Positions 1-5,766 are shown, counted from the stretch's first letter. The stretch is 12,009 nt of DNA from Bacteriovoracaceae bacterium (GCA_947500275.1 CANMSW010000041.1:1-12009); one strand, 5' to 3'. Notes: generated from the letters alone by a model not told the origin. Numbers and translations: made by a program.

Positions 1-220
1 CATCGGGAAGGTCGATATTCCCCGTACCCTTCGTTCTCGCTCGCCTCGCTCCCGCATCGTAGAGCTGACTACGACTTGGTCGCTCGTCTCGCTGCGGCCT
101 CGGTTACGGGGAATCTTGCCGATTCATCGGGAAGGTCGATATTCCCCGCACCCTTCGTTCTCGCTGCGGCCTCGGTTACGGGGTATATCGACGACTCATC
201 GGGAGGGTCGAGTTTCGCCG
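1..220. repeat. 72-nt tandem palindromic repeat at the 3' end of the di-iron gene
   Basis: A 24-nt block starting CATCGGGAAGGTCG occurs at 1-24, identically at 125-148, and degenerate at 197-220. A second block (TCTCGCTGCGGCCTCGG and the following TTACGGGG) occurs at 87-111 and 159-183. The period between the last two units is 72 nt. The first unit is longer by about 52 nt and contains its own small hairpin (CGTAG 58-62, CTACG 69-73). Arms from neighbouring units are complementary: GTCGATATTCCCCG (135-148) pairs with CGGGGTATATCGAC (179-192) at 13 of 14 positions across a 30-nt loop. The third copy covers the last codons and stop of the minus-strand gene ending at 196. The repeat probably continues left of the window. 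Its role (terminator, mRNA stabiliser or intergenic repeat family) cannot be decided here. Confidence 0.8.
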
Positions 221-819
221 TGGGCGGAGTCCGGGAAGTATTTCGCAGCGAGGCGAATGTGCTCTACTTCTTCTTCCGCAATTTTGCGGAAGATTTCGGC
301 TGAGAGAGGATCAAACTTTTTCATCCCCTCAACGAAACGCTCGCCCGCTCGTCGTCCGCGTTCTTCAGCTCCAGCCATCTTGTGTGCGAATTCATCCGCA
401 GCCTGACAGGTTCGGAGTGAGATCCAGAGTTGGTCCGAGACGGGGCGTTCTTGAAGGTTTCCATTCAACTCTTCGAGCCGCTTGATGAGCCATCCGTAGT
501 GCTTGTCTTCGGCATGACCCAGGCCTTTCCATGCCGTTAAACAAGCATCGGGCGCTTGGCCTTTAAAGTACTCAGCGGCCCAAAAAAAGGCTTCGCGCGC
601 TTGGAGCTCAGCAAATGCGACGGCACGAAGGCGGTCAATCACGCCCTCTTTTGACTCCATCGAGCGAGGACCCGGGGCATGTTCGCCACGGGGTGCAAGC
701 TTGAATGGGCTCCAGTCCGGAGACGGGATTTGCTCGAACAGAGGTGATTTTTGAATCTGAATGTTTTTCTCGACTGCGGTGAGGAGGCTCGTCATGGGAT
801 TCGTCCTAGGATTCGTCAT
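196..819 (-). CDS. Ferritin-like di-iron protein (DUF455-like, MiaE-type fold)
   Basis: The 207-residue protein has no signal peptide and is probably cytoplasmic. From about residue 65 it shows the spacing of a four-helix carboxylate-bridged di-iron domain: a Glu helix (E71 or E76), ExxH at E104-H107, a Glu around E152/E153, and ExxH at E184-H187. The segment from EERG at 152 to SAEIF at 173-177 and the final ExxH resembles DUF455 proteins, which share their fold with the tRNA hydroxylase MiaE. A MiaE-like RNA hydroxylase role is possible, but the substrate is not shown. The start is ambiguous: ATG at 819 and at 795 each have AGGA about 8-9 nt upstream, because a 12-nt unit is duplicated. The gene follows the EVE gene by 22 nt, so the two are probably one operon. 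The stop lies inside the 72-nt repeat. Confidence 0.8.
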   Translation of the reverse strand: MTNPRTNPMTSLLTAVEKNIQIQKSPLFEQIPSPDWSPFKLAPRGEHAPGPRSMESKEGVIDRLRAVAFAELQAREAFFWAAEYFKGQAPDACLTAWKGLGHAEDKHYGWLIKRLEELNGNLQERPVSDQLWISLRTCQAADEFAHKMAGAEERGRRAGERFVEGMKKFDPLSAEIFRKIAEEEVEHIRLAAKYFPDSAHGETRPSR

Positions 820-841
820 GTCATGAAGTCCTAGCCCTCGA

Positions 842-1369
842 TTAGGGCTTTAGGCCTCCGAGAGTCCGGATCAGGCGGTAATGCTTTTCTTCGACCGGCA
901 TCACGGAGAGTCGCGATTGACGAATCAGCATCAGGTCAGCAAGCGCTGCGGATGACTTTAAAGTCGAAAGCGGCACCGAGTTTTTGAACGTCTCAAAGTA
1001 CTCAATATCAACCTGGACCCATTCGGTCTTTGGATCTTCGGGCTCGGGATCTGGGTAGGCCGTAGTAACGATTTTTGCCACACCTACGACGGCTTTTTCG
1101 TCACCTGAATGATAGATCAAAGCGATATCGCCTTTTTTCATGCGCCGGAGATAATTGCGGGCTTGAAAATTCCGGACGTCATTCCAGTTGGTCCGAGATT
1201 GTTCGGCTAAAGTTTCGAATGAATAGGTCTCGGGCTCGGACTTAAGGAGCCAGAAAGGCGAGCTCTCCAGGATGGGCGTCTTCGGAGCTACAGGGCTTCG
1301 ACTTGGAGCGGAATCACGTGCTCCTGAAGTTGAGCGGGTTTTGGGTTGAGGTTTTCGAGCCTGTGCCAT
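842..1369 (-). CDS. EVE-domain protein (thymocyte nuclear protein 1-like)
   Basis: The 175-residue protein has a disordered, Pro/Ser/Arg-rich tail (residues 1-37) followed by a full EVE domain. Family hallmarks are visible: FWLLKSEP at 39-46, WNDVRNFQARN at 62-72, a GDIALIYHS strand at 80-88 and QSRLSVMPV at 151-159. EVE domains belong to the PUA-like fold and in characterised members bind modified bases in DNA or RNA, so a reader role is expected; the ligand here is unknown. I chose ATG 1369, with GAGGT just upstream at a rather short spacing. The same frame stays open to GTG 1447 and ATG 1414, but neither has a ribosome-binding site and that stretch overlaps the preceding gene more. It sits 22 nt upstream of the ferritin-like gene. 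Confidence 0.88.
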   Translation of the reverse strand: MAQARKPQPKTRSTSGARDSAPSRSPVAPKTPILESSPFWLLKSEPETYSFETLAEQSRTNWNDVRNFQARNYLRRMKKGDIALIYHSGDEKAVVGVAKIVTTAYPDPEPEDPKTEWVQVDIEYFETFKNSVPLSTLKSSAALADLMLIRQSRLSVMPVEEKHYRLIRTLGGLKP

Positions 1370-1629
1370 GGGACCTCGATCTGGCTTTCTTGGGGCGGAC
1401 GTTTCTGGATCCATTGGGATTGGATTGTCGATACGTCCCCAGTCCACGTCGAGTCAACGGCTGGCTTTCTAGAACCGCGAGGTTGTTGAAGAGGTTTGCC
1501 CTCAGTCAAGCCTGAGAGTCGGGGCAGGGCGGCCGATAGGGCAAGAGCAAAGAGCACCCCGAACGCCCAAACGGACTGCTCTCGGGAGTCGAGGGGTCGG
1601 GATAAAGTTTTCAATGGCTCGCGATTCAT
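1288..1629 (-). CDS. Small hypothetical membrane protein
   Basis: This 113-residue reading frame starts with a basic N terminus. It has one hydrophobic segment at about residues 19-38 (SVWAFGVLFALALSAALPRL), then a Pro/Gln-rich tail with no recognisable domain. The layout is that of a bitopic inner-membrane protein with its C terminus outside. It begins at ATG 1629 behind a weak GAAAGA, and overlaps the EVE start by 82 nt in another frame, which would suit translational coupling. The case for it is the transmembrane segment and its place at the head of the minus-strand group. Against it are the weak ribosome-binding site, lack of any known family and the long overlap. It may be a spurious frame. 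Confidence 0.42.
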   Translation of the reverse strand: MNREPLKTLSRPLDSREQSVWAFGVLFALALSAALPRLSGLTEGKPLQQPRGSRKPAVDSTWTGDVSTIQSQWIQKRPPQESQIEVPWHRLENLNPKPAQLQEHVIPLQVEAL

Positions 1630-1669
1630 CTGTCTTTCAGGTTAACGGTCCTGAAAAACTCAACAACTG

Positions 1670-1684
1670 TGTCAATTTTTGACT
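1670..1684. promoter_or_regulatory. Palindrome carrying two opposed -35-like hexamers
   Basis: The sequence TGTCAATTTTTGACT contains TTGACA read leftwards (1675-1670) and TTGACT read rightwards (1679-1684), forming the inverted repeat GTCAA-TTT-TTGAC. It lies between the minus-strand gene group starting at 1629 and the candidate RNA beginning near 1740, so it could drive both. No good -10 hexamer sits 16-18 nt away on either side (GATTCA at 1702-1707 on the plus side is poor). It could equally be an operator. Confidence 0.25.
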
Positions 1685-1739
1685 CGGTCGTTTTTTTGTT
1701 CGATTCAGTCGGACGAATACGAATCGGTGCTCCGTCCCC

Positions 1740-2208
1740 GATCTTCATGAATCAGCTCTGTCTCATCGGGCGGCGAGGCACATCCATCCATGGATTCCTT
1801 GCGCCCCTTCGGGGCTGCGCCTTCCATGGCGCTAGAGGCCTCTTCGCCCGAAGGGACAGAGCCGCTTCATGAAAGATCACCACTAAAAAGACAGCCGCCG
1901 AGGGGGGAGGCACGGGCACAACGAGCCATCACCCCGAAGTGGGGGTGCGGGTCCTCGGCGGTCGTTGGAGTGAGGGAGCGCAAACTCGGGCCCAATCAAA
2001 AGGCACGTACCTCGAGCGCGCTCTTTCGTGCTCCACCCGATGCGCGCGGACGACAACCTCCAGCCATCCCGAGGAACCGCGCCCGCGCTTCGGTTAGATT
2101 TTCAGATGAGGCAATGCCTCGGAGTCGGTGACACTCCGAAAGGAAGGCCGAGCATCGACCCAGAACCGATTCCGAGTCAGGCCCGGTAGCTACGGTCTAC
2201 CGAGACTC
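1740..2208 (+). ncRNA. Candidate structured non-coding RNA of about 470 nt
   Basis: No credible protein frame exists between 1630 and 2224, yet the stretch is dense in nested complementary arms. A rod-like hairpin spans 1740-1878: 1740-1751 with 1866-1878, GCTCTGTC 1755-1762 with GACAGAGC 1855-1862, TCGGGCG 1766-1772 with CGCCCGA 1845-1851, GAGGC 1775-1779 with GCCTC 1838-1842, CCATGG 1788-1793 with 1824-1829, capped by a C(UUCG)G loop at 1808-1811. Further helices are CCGCCGAGG 1895-1903 with 1953-1961; GTCGT 1961-1965 with 2050-2054; TGGAG 1966-1970 with 2031-2035; GAGGGAGCGC 1972-1981 with GCGCTCTTTC 2018-2027; CTCGGG 1985-1990 with 2011-2016; and GAGTC 2174-2178 with 2204-2208 enclosing CGGTAG/CTACCG. 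Several helices need G-U pairs that exist only on the plus strand, where the UUCG loop also falls. I could not match it to RNase P, tmRNA, SRP, 6S or a known riboswitch. Ends are approximate and no clear promoter or U-tract was found. Confidence 0.5.
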
Positions 2209-2224
2209 TGCCTCCACATCTTCT

Positions 2225-2431
2225 TCACGCAATCGCTTTGGATTTGTCTTCGGTAAGGCTTGTCTCGTGAATGGCGGATTGGATCTTGTCTCGGAGCTCC
2301 TTGGGGAGAACGGCCATTTTGTGGGCCTTCTTGCCGTGCTCTTCAATCCGCGTCATCAATTGTTCGGTGGTCTCAGCCCTAGCTTGCCAATCACAATTGA
2401 CCCCAGCGTCCCGACATTTAAAACTTTTCAT
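2225..2431 (-). CDS. DUF1059 family small protein
   Basis: This 68-residue cytoplasmic protein fits DUF1059: an N-terminal CRDAGVNC (Cys6, Cys13), then ARAETTEQLMTRIEEHGKKAH, with His32 and His37 in the helix that carries conserved histidines in the family, and a final KELRDKIQSAIHE helix. The length is normal for this family of about 60-70 residues. The function is not established; the Cys and His residues suggest possible metal binding, which is an inference. ATG 2431 has a strong GGAGG five nt upstream, so this start is well supported. Its leader must run through the beginning of the divergent phosphopantetheinyl transferase frame. No terminator with a U-tract is visible downstream; the gene faces the candidate RNA tail to tail. 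Confidence 0.85.
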   Translation of the reverse strand: MKSFKCRDAGVNCDWQARAETTEQLMTRIEEHGKKAHKMAVLPKELRDKIQSAIHETSLTEDKSKAIA

Positions 2432-2440
2432 GATTCCTCC

Positions 2441-3286
2441 ATGCTTTCGGGGCAGACTGTCTCTAAACGACGAAGCGGCCCGAATTCAGCTTCGCGTTCC
2501 TATTCAAGGGCGGATCGACAGGTGACTTCTTCTCTCAATGCAAAGTTCAAACCCCGGAAGCGGACGGCGCGTCCCAAGCTGCTGCGTGACGGTCAGTCAT
2601 TTGAAGTCTGGGCCAAACGCGTGGCTCGGCCCTTCGGTGAGAAGCTCAAACTTCGCGTTTGCTGCGTTGCTTTCGACCCACAGGGGGATGCCAAAGCGAA
2701 TCAGGTGGCACGAACTGCCGCTGAATCTGCGCTGCTCCAAGCCTGGAGCGCCCAGTTTCCCCAAGACGAGGCCCCCGAAAGTGGGTTGTTTCGCTCGGGT
2801 GCCGGACCCCGACAAGGGCAAGTAGGGAAGCTTCAGTGGGCCAGCAGCTTGTCCCATTCCGTTCCGGCCGCAAAATCGGTAGGCGGTTTGCTGGTGACTG
2901 AAGTGGGCGAGCGATCCAGGAAGGGGCAGAGTCGAGTGTGCTTTGGGGTCGATATCGAGGCTTTCGATCGAAAAGTTCATCCTCGAATGCTCCAGAAAAT
3001 TTGCCCACGACTTGATCAGGAGGCGACTGCGATTCGGACGGGCCAGGTGCCCGTTCTGGCCGCCTGGTGCGTGAAAGAAGCGGTTTATAAGGCTGATGCC
3101 TATCAGGACGGAAGGTTCATGGCCGACTATGATTGGGTCGTCGTTCGGAGATGGCGAACCGGCTGGACGGGACTGGTTCGTGCCCGCCAAGAGAAAGCCC
3201 CTCGCTTCGCGGTAGCCGTGATGCGTGTCGAGGGCGCATGGATAGCGATGGCTTTGGGTTTTTCGAATCCACCCGTTAACCCTTAA
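2441..3286 (+). CDS. 4'-phosphopantetheinyl transferase superfamily protein
   Basis: The enzyme moves the phosphopantetheine arm of coenzyme A onto a serine of acyl or peptidyl carrier proteins. With ATG 2441 it is 281 residues. Diagnostic motifs are SLSHS at about 136-140, the Mg-binding GVDIE at 169-173 and WCVKEAVYK at 209-217, in the order and spacing of Sfp/EntD-type transferases. The first 60-70 residues are basic and low in complexity and not typical of the family. ATG 2441 has no ribosome-binding site, so GTG 2522 (254 residues) is a serious alternative. A longer frame upstream would run antisense through the DUF1059 gene and is unlikely. The CDF gene follows after 57 nt on the same strand. 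No carrier-protein substrate is encoded nearby. Confidence 0.83.
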   Translation: MLSGQTVSKRRSGPNSASRSYSRADRQVTSSLNAKFKPRKRTARPKLLRDGQSFEVWAKRVARPFGEKLKLRVCCVAFDPQGDAKANQVARTAAESALLQAWSAQFPQDEAPESGLFRSGAGPRQGQVGKLQWASSLSHSVPAAKSVGGLLVTEVGERSRKGQSRVCFGVDIEAFDRKVHPRMLQKICPRLDQEATAIRTGQVPVLAAWCVKEAVYKADAYQDGRFMADYDWVVVRRWRTGWTGLVRARQEKAPRFAVAVMRVEGAWIAMALGFSNPPVNP

Positions 3287-3343
3287 GCTTCCTGTAGCCT
3301 TGTCCCCAGGGCATCTTGACAATGCACGTGGATTATCGACGAT

Positions 3344-4354
3344 ATGCCGATGGGAAAACAGCACGGGCACCACGACGATCATCACGACCACGACCACTCT
3401 CACCAGGACCACGGGCACTCGCATGGGCATGCTCACGGGCACCACGGCCACGGGCACCACGGCCACGGGCACCATCATTCGGCAGGGTCGCACGGGAGTG
3501 GGGGCGCTTCTCTGCAGAAAGCATTCGTGATTACGCTGCTGTTCATGGCAGTGGAGTGGGTTGCTGGAATCTATTCCAATAGCTTAGCGCTGATTTCCGA
3601 TGCCGCGCACATGTTGTCCGATGCTGGGGCCATTCTCTTTAGCCTTTTCGTGCTTTGGATGGCTCGACGGCCCGCGACTCCACGGATGAGTTACGGATGG
3701 CATCGGGCTGAAATCTTGGGCGCCCTCTTTAGTGGGGTCGCCATTTGGTTCATTGCAGGATTTCTAGTCTACGAATCGGTTCAGCGAATGATATCCCCTG
3801 AGGATGTGGTCGCTCCGGTTGTGTTTGTCGTGGCCCTGATCGGATTGGGGGCGAATCTTGCGTCGCTCAGGATGATTTGGAAGGATCGGCATTCCCAGAT
3901 CAATATTCGGGCCGCGTACCTCCACTTGGTCTCCGACTCGCTAGGGAGCGTGGGAGCGGTGGTCTCGGGGGCGGTCCTTTGGTGGACGGGCTGGCGCGCG
4001 ATCGATCCTTTGATCACAGTCATTTTCTCGGTCTTGATGCTCGTGAACTCTTGGGGCCTCGTCAAAGAGTCCCTTCTCATTCTCATGGAGCACGCGCCTT
4101 TGTCGCTGGATCCGTCCCACGTGAAGGCAGATCTCGCCGCTCTCGCCGGGGTGCGGGAGGTTCACGATCTCCATATCTGGTCAGTGACCAGCGGCAGACT
4201 TGCTTTGAGTGCCCATATCATCGCGGAACCGGGCGTGAACCCTTTGAAAGAAGCGAACCGCGTTCTCGAAGAGCGGCACGGCATCCTCCATACGACGATC
4301 CAAGTGGAGAACCCGGAAAGCTTCCAATCGAGCCGGTGCTACGACTGCGGCTGA
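3344..4354 (+). CDS. CDF family zinc/divalent cation exporter with His-rich N terminus
   Basis: The 336-residue inner-membrane antiporter exports Zn(II) or a similar cation in exchange for protons. Residues 7-45 contain 22 histidines in HGH and HHG patterns, a likely metal-sensing or buffering tail. Six transmembrane helices follow (about 57-245). The four-residue transport site is intact: H89xxxD93 in helix 2 and H194xxxD198 in helix 5, the 2-His/2-Asp set of zinc-selective members such as ZitB and CzcD. A cytoplasmic ferredoxin-like domain (about 250-325) carries DLHIWSVTSG at 275-284. The C terminus is CYDCG, a CxxC pair encoded by the start of a 26-nt repeat. A second ATG lies at 3350; neither has a clear ribosome-binding site. 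TTGACA at 3315-3320 lacks a good -10 partner. Confidence 0.95.
   Translation: MPMGKQHGHHDDHHDHDHSHQDHGHSHGHAHGHHGHGHHGHGHHHSAGSHGSGGASLQKAFVITLLFMAVEWVAGIYSNSLALISDAAHMLSDAGAILFSLFVLWMARRPATPRMSYGWHRAEILGALFSGVAIWFIAGFLVYESVQRMISPEDVVAPVVFVVALIGLGANLASLRMIWKDRHSQINIRAAYLHLVSDSLGSVGAVVSGAVLWWTGWRAIDPLITVIFSVLMLVNSWGLVKESLLILMEHAPLSLDPSHVKADLAALAGVREVHDLHIWSVTSGRLALSAHIIAEPGVNPLKEANRVLEERHGILHTTIQVENPESFQSSRCYDCG
3434..3475 (+). repeat. 15-nt in-frame tandem repeat coding for the His-rich tail
   Basis: About 2.8 copies of CACGGGCACCACGGC sit end to end, each adding the residues HGHHG to the exporter. Because the unit is a multiple of three, gain or loss of copies would change tail length without shifting the frame. 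Confidence 0.85.
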
Positions 4355-4430
4355 CGAGCCGCTCTAGCGACTGCGGCTGAAAGGCCGCTCTAGCAACTGC
4401 GGCTGAAAGGCCGCTCTAGCAACTGCGGCT
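4343..4430 (+). repeat. 26-nt tandem hairpin repeat overlapping the exporter stop codon
   Basis: Units start at 4343, 4369 and 4395, with a partial fourth at 4421-4430. Each unit has the core ACTGCGGCTGAAAGGCCGCT, which folds as GCGGC-TGAAAG-GCCGC. Unit 1 differs in the loop (TGACGA) and supplies the exporter's last codons and its TGA stop at 4352-4354. Three hairpins in a row directly after a stop codon suggest a role in 3'-end formation or mRNA protection. There is no U-tract, so a classical intrinsic terminator is not shown. Confidence 0.85.
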
Positions 4431-4765
4431 AAGCAAAGCGCGTAGGTTTTGCTTCCGTATCCCGCCGACATTCCAGGTTCAGACTCCCCCGAAAAAAAAC
4501 AGGCCGGGGAGATTCCGACACGCTTTTCCTCCGGGCATCGAGAGGGGGGGAGAGGGGGGCCCGGAGCGAAGAAGCGCGCAAGAATCCCCCCGGCACCGCG
4601 TGCAAACGCGACGGATCGGGAGAGTGGGAAGCGACGGTCCATTATCGCCCTGCCCAAGCGCACCATGCGCCTGACAGAAGGAGAGAGAGGAATACCGTCC
4701 GCCCCGCTTGCAGAGTCTGTCCCGCACTGACTGGAGTGCGAGACTTTCATTCGATCAACTTCAGC
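4431..4765. other. Gene-free GC-rich intergenic region
   Basis: I see no credible gene here; the open frames on both strands have no ribosome-binding site, domain or family resemblance. The region contains two G runs (4544-4550 and 4554-4559), the second able to pair with CCCCCC at 4586-4591. It also holds an inverted repeat around an A-run (CTCCCC 4484-4489 with GGGGAG 4506-4511), a perfect CGCGT-GCAA-ACGCG hairpin at 4597-4610 with a GNRA loop on the plus strand, and CGCACT/AGTGCG at 4723-4740. The last lies 26 nt beyond the lipoprotein stop and may mark its 3' end, though no U-tract follows. Confidence 0.5.
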
Positions 4766-5497
4766 TTAGAATTCGACTGTGAATCCGTGCTGAGTGTTGT
4801 TCAGGTACAGATACACATCACCGAGATACAACGTGTTGTAAGTCGGATGAATGTTCAGTGTGAATGCCAAGCTACTCACGCAGAGTTGCGAAGGCGAAAT
4901 GCTGACAGTCTGGCCTGGGAGGGTTGCCGAAGGCGTCGTCCACGACCCGGTGTATCCGATCGAACCCGAGCTCAAGCCTGAGATCTGAATTTGTCCGAGC
5001 TGAACTAAGAGTGCCGCTTGTTGCTGCAGCAGTGTTCCTACTTGGAGAAATCCGGTCGCCGTCGCATAGGATTGATAGGCAAGCCAATCGTAATATCCAT
5101 ATCCATAACCGGAGGAGCTCGAGGTTTGAGAACTCGTGGATGTTAGGTTCATCGAGATCACGCTATTGTCGAGTCCGACCCCTTGATAGGAGCCTGCACT
5201 CGATATTGCGCCACCGATCGCCACGGTGCCGATGTTTCCGTAGCTTGGAATCGCTCCCGCGTAGATTTTGCGGGAAGCAACGTAAGCGTTAGATACCGTG
5301 AAAGGGATTTGTTGGTTCAAAGGAACGCACGAGGTCGAGACCCCAGAGCCAATGGATCCCGAAGTCCCGCCCACTTTTGTGGTTGGGGTGGGTTCGGCGG
5401 CTCCGCAAGCTGCGAGGATCAGGGGCAGCGCTGCGACTAACGTCCGAGCGATCTTTCGTGCTTTTTCGGTTTCATAAAACTTCTGCTTCGATCTCAT
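4766..5497 (-). CDS. Predicted lipoprotein of unknown family
   Basis: The 243-residue protein has a basic N region, a hydrophobic stretch (LVAALPLILAAC) and a lipobox LAAC with Cys31 as the lipidated residue; Gly follows at +2. The mature part is rich in Gly, Ser, Thr and Tyr, with a striking GYGYGYYDW stretch at 130-138. It has two further cysteines, Cys57 and Cys206, which could form a disulfide, and ends in TVEF, a phenylalanine terminus as in many outer-membrane strands. I do not recognise the family. ATG 5497 is firmly supported by AAGGAG eight nt upstream. The frame is open further upstream to TTG 5581, but that TTG is part of the -35 hexamer of its own predicted promoter. It is transcribed alone. 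Confidence 0.82.
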   Translation of the reverse strand: MRSKQKFYETEKARKIARTLVAALPLILAACGAAEPTPTTKVGGTSGSIGSGVSTSCVPLNQQIPFTVSNAYVASRKIYAGAIPSYGNIGTVAIGGAISSAGSYQGVGLDNSVISMNLTSTSSQTSSSSGYGYGYYDWLAYQSYATATGFLQVGTLLQQQAALLVQLGQIQISGLSSGSIGYTGSWTTPSATLPGQTVSISPSQLCVSSLAFTLNIHPTYNTLYLGDVYLYLNNTQHGFTVEF

Positions 5498-5549
5498 ATT
5501 CGTTCTCCTTCTGTTTCTCACCGAATCCGTCGGTGATCTCTCAGGAGGG

Positions 5550-5581
5550 ATTAGAGCAAGGGTGATGCCATATTGTGTCAA
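5550..5581 (-). promoter_or_regulatory. Predicted sigma-70-type promoter of the lipoprotein gene
   Basis: Read leftwards, a consensus TTGACA (5581-5576) is followed 20 nt later by TCTAAT (5555-5550), preceded by TG one base away (5558-5557), an extended -10 element. The 20-nt spacing is long, but an extended -10 tolerates that. Transcription would begin near 5543, giving a leader of about 45 nt before ATG 5497. Confidence 0.6.
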
Positions 5582-5766
5582 TTCCGACCTTCTCGGCAGT
5601 GGTGGTCTAAATATCTGATTTTGCTGTGTTTTGATGGTGTGTCTATTTTGGGGTTGGACGGGCCAAGTGTTTAGCTTTTCGACAGCTGCAAAGCGAGGAC
5701 AGGTCGTTGACCCGGCAAAACTCGCCCATTTCTGAATGGAGCACTCATCGCTATTCTAGAAAGGGT

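Noticed and set aside
76..406. Plus-strand frames over the left repeat, one with repeated AASVTG peptides
   Set aside because: The peptide repetition only reflects the 72-nt DNA repeat, and the frames run antisense to the ferritin-like gene.
1697..1706. GTTCGATTC resembling a tRNA T-arm
   Set aside because: No flanking T-stem, acceptor stem or anticodon arm could be built around it.
1790..2131. Open frame of 113 codons on the plus strand
   Set aside because: Its composition is Arg/Pro/Ala-rich, with no ribosome-binding site or domain, and it lies across the paired arms of the candidate RNA.
2184..2203. Resemblance of GGTAGC...ACCGA to the second half of a class I c-di-GMP riboswitch
   Set aside because: The conserved first half and its GCAAAGCC-type segment are missing at the right distance; the nearest look-alike (GGCAATGCC at 2110-2118) is about 70 nt away.
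1740..2208. RNase P RNA, tmRNA, SRP RNA or 6S RNA
   Set aside because: I could not find GAGGAAAGTCC and ACAGAA boxes, a tRNA-like 3' end with CCA, the SRP GGAAGGAAGCAGCC loop, or the 6S bubble layout on either strand.
2267..2440. 58-codon N-terminal extension of the phosphopantetheinyl transferase
   Set aside because: It is antisense to the DUF1059 gene, which has a strong ribosome-binding site and family match, and it has no family similarity.
3300..3582. Thr- and Arg-rich frames around the His-rich segment on both strands
   Set aside because: They are low-complexity by-products of the CAC/GGC repeats in the exporter gene.
4343..4430. CRISPR array
   Set aside because: The units are directly adjacent with no unique spacers and no cas gene is near.
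4364..4750. 128-codon minus-strand frame after the lipoprotein
   Set aside because: It has no ribosome-binding site and no domain, and its C-terminal part is just the translated 26-nt repeat.
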